A stretch of 64,000 nucleotides of DNA, from the NCBI RefSeq assembly GCF_902686445.1, contig NC_062232.1:90196932-90260931 (forward strand), in the 5' to 3' direction. The stretch is from Sciurus carolinensis. Its lineage: Eukaryota; Chordata; Mammalia; Rodentia; Sciuridae. The position numbers and the translations under genes are program-made. Shown here in pieces: positions 1-10,798 of the stretch. The notes under the pieces were generated by a model that saw only the letters and a program-made list of their open reading frames with translations, had not been told where the DNA came from and searched no databases. How positions within the stretch are numbered: the first letter of the stretch is position 1; the number at the start of each line of letters is the position of its first letter.

Positions 1-2629
1 GGTTAGGTCTCTTAGCCTTGTTCTTTGGGGGGCCATCATCTACGGGCTTTGAGAATGACCCCTCAACTGAAGGCTTTGCAGGTGCATCTTTGGGGCCCCA
101 GTTAGATGAGGCTTCCTTGTCTAGGCCCCTCCCCAGGAACTTTCCAGGTAACATTGGTACATACTCACTGTGGTCACTCTGTCCCAAGGGTGAGCTCTGA
201 AAAGGATTTGGCAGCGAGAAGTAGGAGCTCCAACTTTTGGACGAAGAGCCGCCCTGAGGATTCCTGGGGTTTTTTGGAATTGCACCAGCGCCAGGAGCCA
301 TAAACATGTAGTCACTGTCACTGTCATTGTCCTTGGAGTCATCCTCTTTGTTAGGATCGGGTGCTTTGGGAGGACTAGGGGCAGGCGGTGGGCTCACTCT
401 AGGAAACATCATCATGTATCCTCTTGAATCTTCAAAAGGTGATCGAGAGTGGCGCTTTTTTGAAGCAGAGACATTTTGAGGGGCCATTGGCATGTAATCA
501 CTGGAGCTCGCCAGAGGGGCAGCCACCCCCGGCCTCATTGGCACATATGGGTCATCCTCATCTTCATCAAATGCTCTGGCTCTGTGGGGACCACGAGCTG
601 CACCTTCTGAAGTCTCTGTCTCTCTCACCTCCTTGGCTTCTTTGCGTTCTTTGGTGGCTCCTCTGTCAGCACAAAAATAAAGGCGGAATCTTCCTCCAGA
701 CTTCCCTTTTCCACTAGTTCCCGCTGGTGGGGGTGGGGGCGGGGGCGGTGGAGGAGGTGGAATTTGCTGTTGCTTGCTTTGAGTTAATTTGCCAAAGTAG
801 GATCTTTTCTTCAGAGATTTTCCTCGGTCACCATCACCATCTGAGCTTTTCCCACTTCCTGAGCCTTTGCCACCTCCAGAGTTCTTGCCACCACCTGAGC
901 CATGGCCATCTCCCGGTCCCTGGCCACCACCTGAGCCGTGTCCACCTCCAGGTCTCTGGCCACCACCTGAACCATGGCCACCTGCGGTGCCCTGGCCATC
1001 TCCCGAGCACTGGTTTCCTCCAGTACTCTGGCCTCCTGAGCCTTGGCCACCTCCAGATCCCTGCCTCCCACCTGAGCACTGGCTTCCTCCCGAGCTCTGG
1101 CTACTGGAGCCTTGGCCACTTGAGCCCTGGCCACCTCCTGAGCCTCGGCCATTTCCTGAACCCCAATTGTTCATGGGCATGTAGTCGCCTTCGCTTCCTT
1201 CCTGACCCTCTTTGCCCTCTTTCCCTTTCCCCCCAGAGTTGCCAGAGTTGGAGCCGGAGGCTTCACAAGCTCTGTTACTGGGGTTTTCTTCAGGGTGAGG
1301 GGCACGTACCGGGCTGGGCGCTAAGCGGCGAAAAAAGCTGGCTGGCACTGAAACCGCTCTCCTGGACCTTCGCCCTCTGGGCAGGTGCAGCCTTCCTCGC
1401 CTGGAGGGGTGCAGAGGCTCGCTGGGTGATACGTAGCGCCTGGTGAAAAGCATCTCATCTTCTCCGTCGCCGATGGACCTAAGGTGGCAAAACTGCTCAA
1501 AGCGGGACCTTCGGAGCCAGCCGCCAGGCTCGAGCGGCAGCAAGCCCAGGTGCCTCCTAGCGGACAGCAGGGTTAACAGGTGGGCGCCAATGCTGATGCT
1601 GTAGCTGCGGCAGCGGGCTCTGTATTCATCTGCACACAAGGCTCTCATCTTCTCCAAAAACAGCTCGTGCATGTTTTGGGCCACCACACAATCATCGACC
1701 TGCATCCACAACTCCCCTGGACCGATAACCGTGGACCTGCCGACTTCCAAGAAGAAGTACTGCTCCGAGTGCCCGCAGCGACGGATGCTCAGGAGCTGGA
1801 CGACCACGCTGGCCACTTCGGTGTTCAGCCTCACAAACACGACCTCCTCGTCGGTAAGACACAGCCGGAACACGCCGCTCAGCTCTTTTCTATGCCCCAG
1901 CCCCCTGGGTTTGACTACTACCTGCCACACATCTTTGTAGAAGGGTGGCTCCGCCGCCGCTGCCGCCGCTAGCGCGGCCGGCTCTCCGTCCGGCTGTGCG
2001 CCGAGCGTGCCGCAGCGGCGGCGCTTGCTCTCGAGGATGAGGCGGCTGAGCAGCAAGTACCAGCTTTCTTGCTCCGACTCGTTCTCGGCCACCATAGCGA
2101 AGTACTCGTCCTGCGTGAAAAGGGCAATGAGGTGGCGGTACCTTGCATCAGCCCGCTGGCTCACGGAGAAGCACTGGTACAGGGTGATAACGCGCCGCGG
2201 AGGGATGAGCGCGGGGACCGCTGCTCCCGAGGCGGCCGCCGCTGCTGCAGCCGCCGCGGCACGGACACTGTGCCGGAACTTCCTGGCATTTTCGTAGTAT
2301 TCCAGCCGAGCTGGGGCGTCAGCGGTCTCGAGTTTGAGCACGAAGTAACGCCTGTGCCCGTGCTTCTGTTTCCGCAGGTAGCCGCGTTTGCAGACTTCGT
2401 CCCCGACGGGGAGGTCTTCCTCCTCAGACTCGGAGTCTGACCGGGAGCCAGTGGCCGTGGAGAGCCACATGGCTCCCGGACAAGACGACCCGGTCCCAAT
2501 GAGTGCGGTCGGGGTTCCCGAAGAAAGAAGCGGGGTGGTCGTTACCGCCGCTAGAGCTGCCGCTGCCGCCGCTGCTGCAGCCCTCAGTCTCCTTGTCGCT
2601 TGGTCGCGAGCGAAGGAGCTACTCGCCAT
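1..2629 (-). CDS. IRS4: Insulin receptor substrate 4, N-terminal 876 codons (runs off the left edge)
   Basis: IRS4 is an adaptor that docks on activated insulin/IGF-1 receptors at the plasma membrane and, once tyrosine-phosphorylated, recruits PI3-kinase p85 and GRB2. The minus-strand frame is open without a stop from the ATG at 2629 to base 2. The start has a strong Kozak context (A at -3, G at +4) and the protein begins [16 protein letters not shown], close to mammalian IRS4. Visible in order: poly-Ala near residues 17-25; PH domain about 81-200 ([20 protein letters not shown], with W190 near its end), carrying a 10-Ala run at 124-133; PTB domain about 230-335 (W235); Gly/Ser/Gln repeat about 489-600; 12 prolines at 624-635. 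YxxM sites lie at Tyr483 (YMPM), 695 (YVPM), 712 (YMPM), 738 (YMMM), 774 (YMFM) and 823 (YVPM). No intron is seen, as in human IRS4. The human protein has about 1257 residues, so roughly the last 380 lie outside. Nothing looks broken. Confidence 0.97.
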   Translation of the reverse strand, partial: MASSSFARDQATRRLRAAAAAAAAALAAVTTTPLLSSGTPTALIGTGSSCPGAMWLSTATGSRSDSESEEEDLPVGDEVCKRGYLRKQKHGHRRYFVLKLETADAPARLEYYENARKFRHSVRAAAAAAAAAASGAAVPALIPPRRVITLYQCFSVSQRADARYRHLIALFTQDEYFAMVAENESEQESWYLLLSRLILESKRRRCGTLGAQPDGEPAALAAAAAAEPPFYKDVWQVVVKPRGLGHRKELSGVFRLCLTDEEVVFVRLNTEVASVVVQLLSIRRCGHSEQYFFLEVGRSTVIGPGELWMQVDDCVVAQNMHELFLEKMRALCADEYRARCRSYSISIGAHLLTLLSARRHLGLLPLEPGGWLRRSRFEQFCHLRSIGDGEDEMLFTRRYVSPSEPLHPSRRGRLHLPRGRRSRRAVSVPASFFRRLAPSPVRAPHPEENPSNRACEASGSNSGNSGGKGKEGKEGQEGSEGDYMPMNNWGSGNGRGSGGGQGSSGQGSSSQSSGGSQCSGGRQGSGGGQGSGGQSTGGNQCSGDGQGTAGGHGSGGGQRPGGGHGSGGGQGPGDGHGSGGGKNSGGGKGSGSGKSSDGDGDRGKSLKKRSYFGKLTQSKQQQIPPPPPPPPPPPPAGTSGKGKSGGRFRLYFCADRGATKERKEAKEVRETETSEGAARGPHRARAFDEDEDDPYVPMRPGVAAPLASSSDYMPMAPQNVSASKKRHSRSPFEDSRGYMMMFPRVSPPPAPSPPKAPDPNKEDDSKDNDSDSDYMFMAPGAGAIPKNPRNPQGGSSSKSWSSYFSLPNPFQSSPLGQSDHSEYVPMLPGKFLGRGLDKEASSNWGPKDAPAKPSVEGSFSKPVDDGPPKNKAKRPN
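725..760 (-). repeat. Poly-proline codon run in IRS4
   Basis: Twelve consecutive proline codons (CCN mixed third bases) follow a Gln-rich stretch. The mixed codons argue for selection on the proline run rather than fresh slippage. It could serve as an SH3 or WW ligand, which is an inference. Confidence 0.85.
815..1165 (-). repeat. Gly/Ser/Gln-coding minisatellite inside IRS4
   Basis: About 115 codons of imperfect tandem units encode variations of [16 protein letters not shown] and GGHGSG. At DNA level the units are 15-24 bp around a 'ggtggtggccagg' core. All indels keep frame. Human IRS4 has the same kind of low-complexity tract between PTB and the YxxM-rich tail, so it is a conserved disordered linker whose length probably varies. 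Confidence 0.9.
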
Positions 2630-2796
2630 GGTGATGCACGATGGTTTTAAGGTGAGCGAAAGGGGGAGGGGGCACTCGGGGAAGGGAGGGTTGGTGGAAG
2701 AGGCCGTCTACCCCCATCGGCCCGCCCCAGCCCCCTCCCGCCTTGGCCCGCGCCCCCGCCCACTTCACTCTGGGCGCGCGGCAGCGGGCAAAACAA

Positions 2797-2804
2797 CACG
2801 TGAC
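2797..2804. promoter_or_regulatory. E-box CACGTGAC (USF/MiT-type)
   Basis: Palindromic CACGTG followed by AC, about 170 bp upstream of the start codon in the CpG island. This matches USF and MiT/TFE consensus sites. Function is inferred from motif and position only. Confidence 0.45.
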
Positions 2805-3086
2805 TGCCGCCTCACGCGGCGGCCGCTGCGGATCCAGCTACCGGCGCAGTCGAGGGGCGCAAGCGGCCACCAGTAGAGGTGTGCAAGGGAGGGGGCGTCG
2901 AGCCCGGGAGGCGGGGCCACCTCCAGCTGGGCCGAGACCCTCTGGGTGGATCTCGGGGCCTGTGGGCCACGGGAGGAGGCGGGGCTCTCTGGCCACGCTG
3001 GTCCTAAGGGGGAGCTCAAAAAGGCAGGAGCGAGCGGGAGGAGGCCAGCTACCAGGGCTGGGCGCGGGCGCCACAGTCAGGGCGCT

Positions 3087-3091
3087 ATTGG
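3087..3091 (-). promoter_or_regulatory. CCAAT box (sense to IRS4)
   Basis: ATTGG on the plus strand, that is CCAAT reading toward IRS4, 458 bp upstream of the ATG in GC-rich surroundings. It is a plausible NF-Y site. Confidence 0.4.
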
Positions 3092-3223
3092 CTGGAGGGG
3101 GCTCGAGGTGGTGGGAGGGGGCGGAGCGCCAGCGGCGCCAGAGAGCCGAGCTGGCACAGCTGCGGGACGGTTTGTTTGTTTATTTGGGAAGCGGGAGCCA
3201 GGTGAAACTGTTGCAAGGCTCTG

Positions 3224-3245
3224 ATTGGTTGGGCTAGGAGCCAAT
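3224..3245. promoter_or_regulatory. Facing pair of CCAAT boxes
   Basis: ATTGG at 3224-3228 and CCAAT at 3241-3245 lie 12 bp apart on opposite strands, within a well-matched NF-Y context (GATTGGTT and AGCCAATGGG). Such pairs are common in CpG promoters, including bidirectional ones. Confidence 0.5.
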
Positions 3246-3450
3246 GGGAGGGTCCGACAGGAAGGCGGCCCTGAATTCATTAGTTTGGGGGAAGGGAGGG
3301 GAGCTGAAGGGCTAGGGGGCGTGGCTGGGGTCCCAGAGTGGGCTTCGCTGTCTGGTTGTCTCGCGCTGGGGCGGTAAACAACCCTCTGCAAGTGGCTGTT
3401 AATGGTGGTGATAAATTCGTGCAAGTCCCAGAGCCACAGTGACCTGGGGA

Positions 3451-4999
3451 CCGATTCGGGCGCCCTCTCTCTCTTCCTGTCGCTCACACATTCTCTATTC
3501 CTATCACAGTCTGGTCCATTTCCTCCCGCTGCACGCGGCCGGCCTTACTTCTCAAGGGAAAGTGTCCACAACCCCTGAAAACGTCAGCCACCAGGGCGCT
3601 CAGACCTGCCGCCCACTGTGCTGCAGGAGCTCCAGAGCCCGCTCCACCCCTGACACACGAATAGGACATTCAGATAGCAGCGATGCCTTCAAAATGAACA
3701 CAATCTTTAAACAGCGCATTTCTAGCCCATGAAATACAGGTTCGCTAGGGATGGTGTTGCTGACTATTTGATTAATGATGACTATGAAAGCACAAATTTG
3801 GGGGCCAGCGAAGTATACAGCCATGTTGAAAAAAATCGGACTGGATTCTTACTGAAAAACGCAAGTGTTGAGCTGTCGTGATTATTTGTGTGTGATGGGG
3901 GGGAGATGCTTTGAAAGGTGCCTTTAAAAGAATCTCAAAATATTAAGTTTCTCTTTCTTCGAATGACACCAAAAAACTTTAGAAAAAGAAAAGCTCATCC
4001 CTAGAACAAAGGACCCTACCGAATACACATCCTAGAATATATTTCACATCCCTCGTGTCAAGAAAAGAAGGTTTTACTGCATTTCAGTTTACAAGTTGAC
4101 ATCACAAAAATAAGAACTACTGCCTCCCTTGTTTCTGCAAAAACTGCCGGAGTGTAAGTGCAACCACCTTAAGTCAGTTTCTGTCTCTGTCTCCATCTCT
4201 CTGTTTCCATCTCTCTCTGTCTTTGAATAGGGTTTCAGACTCTTAAGGGTGAAGATGGGTCGAGAGTACATTAAAGTGTCAACGGAACGACCACATTTGC
4301 AATGAGTGATTTGGGGAAACATGGTATTTCTCTCCAAAACTCTGTAATGTCAGTTTACCCTTGCTCTAGGGTAGTACTGCCAAGGGTCTTATTTATAAAG
4401 TCTTAACAGTAAACTAGGCAATGTATACATATATCATGAAAATAGACACCATCTCTGTTCTCTTAAGAATTCATTCTCTTAGAGACAGCATAAACATTTG
4501 AATAGATGGCACCTTTTTGATGCTTTGATTTGGAGGGAAAAGAAACTGGTTTTGATTGTCCCCAAAACACAAGAAACAATTATTACCATTTCCTTTGCTG
4601 CCAGTGGCTTGTAAGTAGAGTATGTTCACAGGTGCTAGACACAACCGTGGTTGCTGAAAGAGACCCAGTAACTGGAGGCAGAATGGGTATGGAAGAACTA
4701 GGGATGCTACCTACCTACGTTTCAGATGCTTTGTCACATATTTATAAGATTCATTGCCCTTATAACCAAAATAATAATGAATAATCTCATTTGAGCTTTT
4801 TAATAATAGGTGTTATGATATATTGTTTTGCCAAGCACAAGGTTTTGCTTTAGATAGAAATGTGAAAAAAGGCAATGCATTGAAAAGTGCTTTGAGTAGT
4901 AACTAACATGACATTTTAAAATATATTTAAAACATTAAATGCATGCTAAATAAAATTTGTAAAGTATCAGATTTAAAAATACTCATGTTTCTTTATTTC
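3451..4999. other. IRS4 upstream flank, no gene seen
   Basis: Composition falls from GC-rich to AT-rich. I see no convincing repeat or coding frame apart from a short CT-rich stretch near 4175-4225. Short open frames here lack coding character. Confidence 0.6.
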
Positions 5000-5665
5000 C
5001 TCTATGTGTATAGAGTTTTTACATAGAATGGTAGGCTTATAATGTATATTATTTTGCATCCTGTTCTTTTCACTTAGCATTACATGATAGCATTATGGAT
5101 CAGCCTAAACATCATTTAAATGCAACATAATATCCCACATAGTTGTAATATCATATCTTTTCAGTTCTAATGTACATTAATATACTTAATTATCATTTTG
5201 CTTTGGGGGATTTTAGGTTGTTCTCAAAGTTTTTCAGTATTACAAATAATACTGCAACAAATATCTTGTACCTGACTTTTAAAATATGTTTAAATTATTC
5301 CCTTGGGGTGGACAGTGAGGACTGCGATTACTGGGTTAAAATGTATGAACATTTGGAACATTATTTTTCAGAAATATTGTATCAGTTTTCTCTGTCACCA
5401 CACCGATTGCCAGCACTGGACATTTTTATATTTAAAATACTACTGATGAAATGAGTGACATGCTTTTTCACTGTTCTTTTAGTTTACATTTTTGTTTACT
5501 AGTAAGGTAAAACGTTTGTATGTATATTGCTGACAATATATTGTCTTCTATAAAGTGTCTTTTTTATGTCATTTCCCCTATCAGATTCCTTGTGTTTTTT
5601 GTTCTTATATGTGTGATTTGTTTTTACAATAAAGATATTACAAGTTTATTACAAGTTTTTTCCCA
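5000..5665 (-). mobile_element. Very old L1-type (L1M) 3' region
   Basis: The plus strand reads like antisense ancient L1: 'cacttagcattacatgatagc', then a 'ggttgttctcaaagtttttc' segment, then 'attactgggttaaaatgtatg', in the expected order. Heavily diverged; limits approximate. Confidence 0.6.
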
Positions 5666-7819
5666 TCTATTAATTTTTTAAAATCACATTTAAAGCTCAT
5701 TCTCTACTGTTTTGAAAGATGTGTAAATGTGACTCAGTGTGGTCTGTAGCACAGTTTAAAACGGAGCTGCAAATACACACAAATATCATCACGATCACTT
5801 CATATCTTTCTAAAGATCACATATATCTAAGTTCATATGCTTAAAGGGAAAGCTAATTTGTTCTCATGTCAAAAAAACTAAGAAAACATCTAGACTAGTT
5901 ATATATCACTCTTAAATAATACTTTATGATGTTATTCACTAGGGGGAAAACCTAGGAGCAACCAATGTGTTTAAAAAGTGTGGAAATAATTTTTGAACAA
6001 TCACAGTAAAATATTACCAGTGCTGATAACTTTGAAACCAAAGTATGTTATTGGGCTACAGCAAAGTAGTTAGAGATATAGTGAGATATTTTATAAAGGT
6101 GTTTTACTTTGTGAGTTTCTGACAATAGGAGATGTGGCAAGTGTTAATACTGGTGAACAGGGACAATATCTGACTAGAAGAACATTATTTTCCCCCCATA
6201 GGTCAACCAAACCTTCTCAGTCCTAAAGTTGTTCCAACACAGAGGTTCTTACAAGAGACCATCATTACTGAGTTTACCAAATGCTGCAGCTTGTCTATAT
6301 GTATTTAAACTTGCATCTTCCTGGATAACTTAATGATATAGAATAGTTGTTTAGTTTAGGTCAGGTTTCAATAGGCAAAATAAAGCAGAGGGATGGTACA
6401 GACATCTCAATGGTTCAGGGGAAAAAATGGAGACTGTGTTTGTCCAGAACTCACCAGATGGTTGCTTTGATATCAGATCCCTTCTTTGGTTATAAATTCC
6501 TGTCTCTTAATTTTTTGTTTTTAGTTTTAGGACACATTACCTTAGAAAGCTACAGTTGCTTTACAGATTCCATTATAATGCCTGTAAAGTTGGACTCTGA
6601 ACCAAGACTCTGAAACACATATTTTTAAAACAGCAGATTAGAATTAATAAAACCTACAATATTTCTTATTTTATCTTGCCAGTTTAGCTGAGGAGAAAAA
6701 GCCTCACAAGTACTGCAGTTGTTATTTTACATCTCGAAACTAAGGTAAATGGATAAACAGCCATGGTACCTTTAAAACAGATTCCACTTAGTGAATAAAT
6801 ATGCCTTTTATGGGGTTTGCCTTTAAAAGGAATTTCCCGTGCATCTTGTTTTAAGAAAGCAATTGTTTGACTGAATTGACTAGTCAATGATAATAAAGAT
6901 TCATCTGTTCATTCCTTATCCACATTATCATCAGTAATCTAAATTCAACTTATACTAAAATCAAAATGGATAATTGAAATGTGGATTTACTTAGCTGAAA
7001 AATTGAACTGTTACATTAAATATGGATGATATTATTCAAGTGAATAAAACCTAAGAGGAAAAGTAACCAGTATAAAAGAGCTATTATTCTTGCCCAATGT
7101 ATAAATTAGCCTTTAAGTATTAGCTCTATAATCTTTGTGAGCTAACGTCCAATTATGTTGATCAAAATATGGTGCCACTCGATATTCAAAAATGATACTT
7201 GCAATAAATCATTGCTTTTTCTATGTTTGGGCATAAATAAAACCATGTACAATGAATGATGCTTTCTATGCTATGCAGGGATAAGGGCTGCCCTGTGATT
7301 TGTGGCCCTAGCCACCGTTTGCAGATGATGGGTTTACTTCTCAGCTTTTTCACTTCTGTGCTACTCAAAACCTCTGCCGGAGAAAGCAATGGTCAAATGC
7401 CTGATTGCTGCACACTGATCAGGTCTGTTGGCTGCTTTTGTTTCCTAGCAGTCTCCAGCTAAAGTAGTTAGAGCAAATATGTGGTTTAATTAGGCTCCTA
7501 AACCTTCCCTGTTATCTGAAGAGTCAACTGAAAATCTTGCATTCTTTCCCTCCTCCAAAAGAAAAGTTTCATTTGGAAATAACTTCCAACAATGGAATCT
7601 GGTAAATTTTACGTGAATGTCATGAATTTGACCACATACATTGTATAAGCTAATATAAACGAACAATAGAAAATGTAGCTTACTACTGTTTCTTGTGGGT
7701 ATCATGGAGCAGCTGTTTTTGGGTGTCAAACTATTATAGATTCACACTCACATGTCTTCAAAGTTTAGAAGTTTTACTTTGTAAATTATATACGGTCATG
7801 AGGTCATTCCAAGGTTAGG
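5666..7819. other. Non-repetitive AT-rich stretch, no gene seen
   Basis: I recognise no repeat family here. A somewhat more GC-rich patch at about 7255-7480 stands out. No splice-flanked or family-like coding frame is evident. Confidence 0.55.
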
Positions 7820-8057
7820 GTTTTGTTTTGTTTTTGTTCTTTGGTAGGGCGGGTATTGGGGTATTGGGGATTTAACCCAGGGGCCATTTACCGATGAGCT
7901 AGATCCCTATCCCTTTTTATTTTTCATTTTGAGACAGGGTCACACTAAGTTGCTTAGGGTCTCACTAAGTTTGTAAGGCTGACTTTGAGCTTTCAATTCT
8001 CCTTCCTCAGCCTCCTGAGTCACTGGGATTACAGGTGTGCACCACCATGTCCAACTC
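7820..8057 (-). mobile_element. Composite B1-ID SINE
   Basis: Antisense copy: T-rich tail, ID-like half ('ggggatttaacccaggggcc'), then the 7SL-like half ending in 'gggattacaggtgtgcacca'. Diverged. Confidence 0.9.
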
Positions 8058-8082
8058 TTAAGTTGTTTTTTTCCCTTCTTTT

Positions 8083-8180
8083 ACTTGTTATGTTGTCCAC
8101 ACTGTCCTGGAACTCCTGTGCTTAGGTGATTTCTCTCCTTTCAGCCTCTCAAGTAGCTAGGACTATGTGCATGCCCACCC
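8083..8180 (-). mobile_element. 7SL-derived (B1-like) monomer
   Basis: Antisense order of 'cctggaactcctgtgcttag' then 'cagcctctcaagtagctagg', which is the B1/Alu-like arrangement without an ID half. Confidence 0.7.
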
Positions 8181-8189
8181 ACTGCGTGC

Positions 8190-8362
8190 TGACACCACAG
8201 TGAACCCTCTTTCTTACCCTCTTGCTGCCTACAGCCCATTCTTCCAAATTTGTCCCTCATTCTATTATAACACATTCTCATTCTCACTGTGGGAACTTCC
8301 AGTTAGGTTGATTTTTTGTGTGTGGCATTTGATACATAATTTATCCATTTCTACCTTTACCT
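8190..8362. repeat. Local duplication, copy 1
   Basis: Aligns over about 165 bp with 8718-8885: shared blocks include 'cccattcttccaaattt', 'acattctcattctcac' and 'aatttatccattt' in the same order and spacing. Divergence looks like roughly a quarter of positions, so it is old. Confidence 0.7.
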
Positions 8363-8717
8363 TTAGAGGAGTTAGTATTATAAACTTGCATTTTCTTTCC
8401 AGTGTTTAGAAAACCAGCTATCATATGTATATAATCAACTCTTCTTTCTCCAATCTTCATATCATCCTTCAATATCTGTTGGGTTGAATCCTTCTTTCAC
8501 TTTTGTAGTCACCATCCTGGTGTGTCATAATCAGCTCTACCAGGATTGCTGATGTACCCTCTTAAACTTCTCCCTTCTTCAGTCTCTTCATATAGCCTGT
8601 TTATTTCACTTTCATCAAACCATTTCCTGCTCAATGACATGCTGAATCCTCCTGCCTTTTCTTCTGCTATATCAGAACTAAACTTCTAATCCTAGTATTT
8701 GAAATACCCTCTTCCCA

Positions 8718-8885
8718 TTGCCACCACAACCAACCCTCTTTCTATCCTCTTGGTGCATTACAACCCATTCTTCCAAATTTATTTCTCATTCTAGTATGAT
8801 ACATTCTCATTCTCACCACCTTCATTTTCCAGTTGGATTAATTTCTTTGTAATTTCTGAATATAATTTATCCATTTATTTCTTTA
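8718..8885. repeat. Local duplication, copy 2
   Basis: Second copy of the 8190-8362 segment, direct orientation, about 528 bp downstream. It could be a tandem duplication or two fragments of one unrecognised repeat family. Confidence 0.7.
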
Positions 8886-9700
8886 CATGGATCATTTCTC
8901 ATATCTAAAATTCCCTCCCCTTTCTCATCATCAACTGATGTAATCATCTTTCTGAAGAGTCAGATCAAGTCGGACACATGGTGCACACCTGTTATTTCAG
9001 CAACTCAGGAGGCTGATGCAGGAGAATCACAAGTTCAAAGTCAGCCTCAGCAATTTAGCAAGACCTTAAGCAACTTAGCAAGACCTTGTGTCAAAAAATA
9101 TATAAAAGGACTGGGGATGTGGCTCAGTGATTAAATGTCCCTGTGTTCAATCCCTAGTACCAAAAACAAAAAAAGAGTCAGGTCAAGATTCACTTGTGAG
9201 AGCTCCCCTCACCCACATAATCCTACTACAACCACTTACTAATCTTAAGCACCGGATATAAGGAGAGCTAAGTATTTAGTTGGTATCGATGGTGGAGTCA
9301 TATCATTACTAAATGATAGTCATTGTTATATGAAGCACACTTTGCTACCACTTGGCAACTAGCTTCTGCCCTTAAATTGCTGTCCCACAAGACAACTTGC
9401 CCACCCAGTTGTCCTAGCTATTCCAGTTTCTCTCTCAGGACCTCCTACCTCTCTGTTATCCATAAACTACAGGGATTACTGCTGGTACCCTAGGGGACTT
9501 CTGGGCCCCCGCGCATGAACCTTGGTTGTCTTATGTTGCACAGGTTATTAAATAGTTAAAATTACCATGCCTGAGTATAAACTAATCCCTGAGTTGGGAA
9601 CATTATTTTAGATTATAAACTCCTTGAGGACCAAGACTATGTCACATTTATCTTTGTATCCTTAGTGCTTAGTATGACACTTGACAATCACCAATGCGTG
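8880..9700 (+). mobile_element. L2 LINE 3' region, interrupted by a SINE
   Basis: L2-like text in order: a 'tctgaagagtcagatcaag' block, then 'gagagctcccctcaccc', then the end motif 'actccttgaggaccaagac' with 'ccttagtgcttagtatgac'. The SINE at 8970-9172 splits it. Confidence 0.65.
8970..9172 (+). mobile_element. Composite B1-ID SINE with 15-bp TSD
   Basis: Sense copy from a B1-like head through the ID half ('ctggggatgtggctcagtg') to an A-rich tail. It is flanked by aagagtcagatcaag (8955-8969) and aagagtcaggtcaag (9173-9187), one mismatch, inside an L2. Confidence 0.95.
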
Positions 9701-9707
9701 TTTGTGT

Positions 9708-9815
9708 CAAAGGAAGAAGACAGGAGGGAGGAAGCAAGGGAACAAAGGCAAGGGGAAAAAGGACAAAAGAAAGAAGGAAGGGAGGGAGAGAGAAGGGAAA
9801 GAGGAGAAAAAAAAA
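9708..9815. repeat. GA-rich low-complexity tract
   Basis: Nearly pure purine run of gga, aag and gag units on the plus strand, ending in an A run. Confidence 0.8.
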
Positions 9816-9987
9816 TATAAGACAGATTTCTAAATGATCATGCAGGATACTTCCTCTTCTAAACCACTCCTGCCAGTGCCCAAGCTCTCCATGACTGATG
9901 GCAAAGCTTCATGACTTCAGCTTTACTTAACTTCTGTTCCTCTTCAAAGGAATTATGCCTAATAAGACATATTACATGTTCTTATAA

Positions 9988-10047
9988 ATATATCAAAACA
10001 GATTCTACTGTTGTAATAACTAAAAATCACTGATAAAAAATAAAAAC
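9988..10047 (+). mobile_element. Short L1 3' tail
   Basis: About 60 bp matching the end of the L1 at 35650-36118 ('agattctactgt' then an A-rich end). Extremely 5'-truncated copy. Confidence 0.6.
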
Positions 10048-10081
10048 CTCCATTGAAGGGAAAGAACTTACCAATTCTTTT

Positions 10082-10214
10082 AATTTTTTTAGTTGTAGAT
10101 GGACACAATACCTTTATTTTATTTATTTATTTATTATGTGGTGCTGAGGATTGAACCCAGTGCCTCACAAGTGCTAAGCAAGGGCTCTACCACTGAGCCA
10201 CAACCCCAGCCCCA
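10082..10214 (-). mobile_element. Sciurid ID (STRID-like) SINE
   Basis: Antisense: 'ttgtagatggacacaatacc', T/A-rich tail, then 'gctgaggattgaacccagtg' and 'accactgagccacaacccca' (tRNA-like A and B boxes in reverse). Confidence 0.93.
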
Positions 10215-10221
10215 GTTCTCT

Positions 10222-10449
10222 TATTTATTTATTTATTTTTTGTTTGTTTGTTTGGTACTGGGAATTGAACTCAGGGGCACACTGCTACTGAGTCACATCC
10301 CCAACCGTCTTTTGTATTTTACTTAAAAACAGGGTCTCACTGAGATGCTTAGTGCCTTGCTTTTGCTGAGGCTGGCTTTGAACTCATGATCCTCCTGCCT
10401 CAGTCTCCTGAGCTGGTGGGATTACAGGTGTGTACCACTGCACTTGACC
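10222..10449 (-). mobile_element. Composite B1-ID SINE
   Basis: Antisense full-length copy immediately beside the STRID-like element: 'tggtactgggaattgaactc' to 'gggattacaggtgtgtacca'. Confidence 0.93.
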
Positions 10450-10499
10450 CAGCCCCAATTCTTGCTATCATTGTTTCCCTTTTCCATTCCCACACTAGC

Positions 10500-10615
10500 A
10501 TACAGGTTCCCTGTATTCTCCATGTACACTCACCATGTATTCTCAGAGCCTTGAATGGCACCTGACACACAGTAGAGATTCTCAGTAAATACTTGTTGAG
10601 TGAGTGAATGAAAAT
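10500..10615 (+). mobile_element. L2 3' end fragment
   Basis: 'ccttgaatggcacctgacac' followed by 'ctcagtaaatacttgttgag' and a tga/atg tail is the typical L2 terminus. Confidence 0.6.
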
Positions 10616-10715
10616 GAATAACATATGTTTTGATGTTAAAATAGAGATACCAAAGGGGTCAGAAGTGCTCTTGAAAAGGATCATCTTCAGAAACTCTGCA
10701 GGAATATTTATCTAT

Positions 10716-10798
10716 ATTTTTTGTGCTACAGGGGACTGAACTCAGGGCCTTGCAAAGACTAGGCAAGTGTTCCACCACTGAGCTATAACTGGTCCTCA
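10716..10798 (-). mobile_element. ID-like SINE monomer
   Basis: Antisense tRNA-like unit: 'ggggactgaactcagggcct' then 'ttccaccactgagctataac'. Confidence 0.85.

Larger units (their letters stand above)
1290..3130. promoter_or_regulatory. CpG island over IRS4 5' half and promoter
   Basis: The sequence is strikingly GC- and CpG-rich compared with the AT-rich remainder, with many gcggcg and cgccgc runs. It covers the PH/PTB coding part and about 500 bp upstream of the start codon. This is the usual form for the promoter of a single-exon gene. Boundaries are by eye. Confidence 0.75.
2630..3450 (-). promoter_or_regulatory. IRS4 5' UTR and proximal promoter region
   Basis: GC-rich flank directly upstream of the IRS4 ATG. 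I see no convincing TATA box at a sensible distance. GC-box-like motifs, a CACGTG box (2797-2802) and CCAAT boxes (3087, 3224, 3241) suggest a dispersed CpG-type promoter. The transcription start cannot be fixed from sequence alone. Confidence 0.65.

Noticed and set aside
811..1152. Minus-strand frame rich in Ala/Gln/Val ([14 protein letters not shown]...)
   Set aside because: Off-frame reading of the same minisatellite. The IRS4 frame is intact and continues on both sides.
727..1446. 239-residue plus-strand open frame and other plus-strand frames opposite IRS4
   Set aside because: They are antisense shadows of the IRS4 Gly/Ser repeat and GC-rich codons; the His/Leu-rich or Pro-rich repeats simply mirror the minisatellite.
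2743..3237. Open frames in the GC-rich promoter
   Set aside because: Low stop-codon density is expected in CpG islands; no recognisable domain and no support upstream of IRS4 as a coding exon.
7255..7462. 68-residue plus-strand frame (MMLSMLCRDKGC...) as a small gene
   Set aside because: No splice context, family resemblance or promoter; length is within chance expectation.
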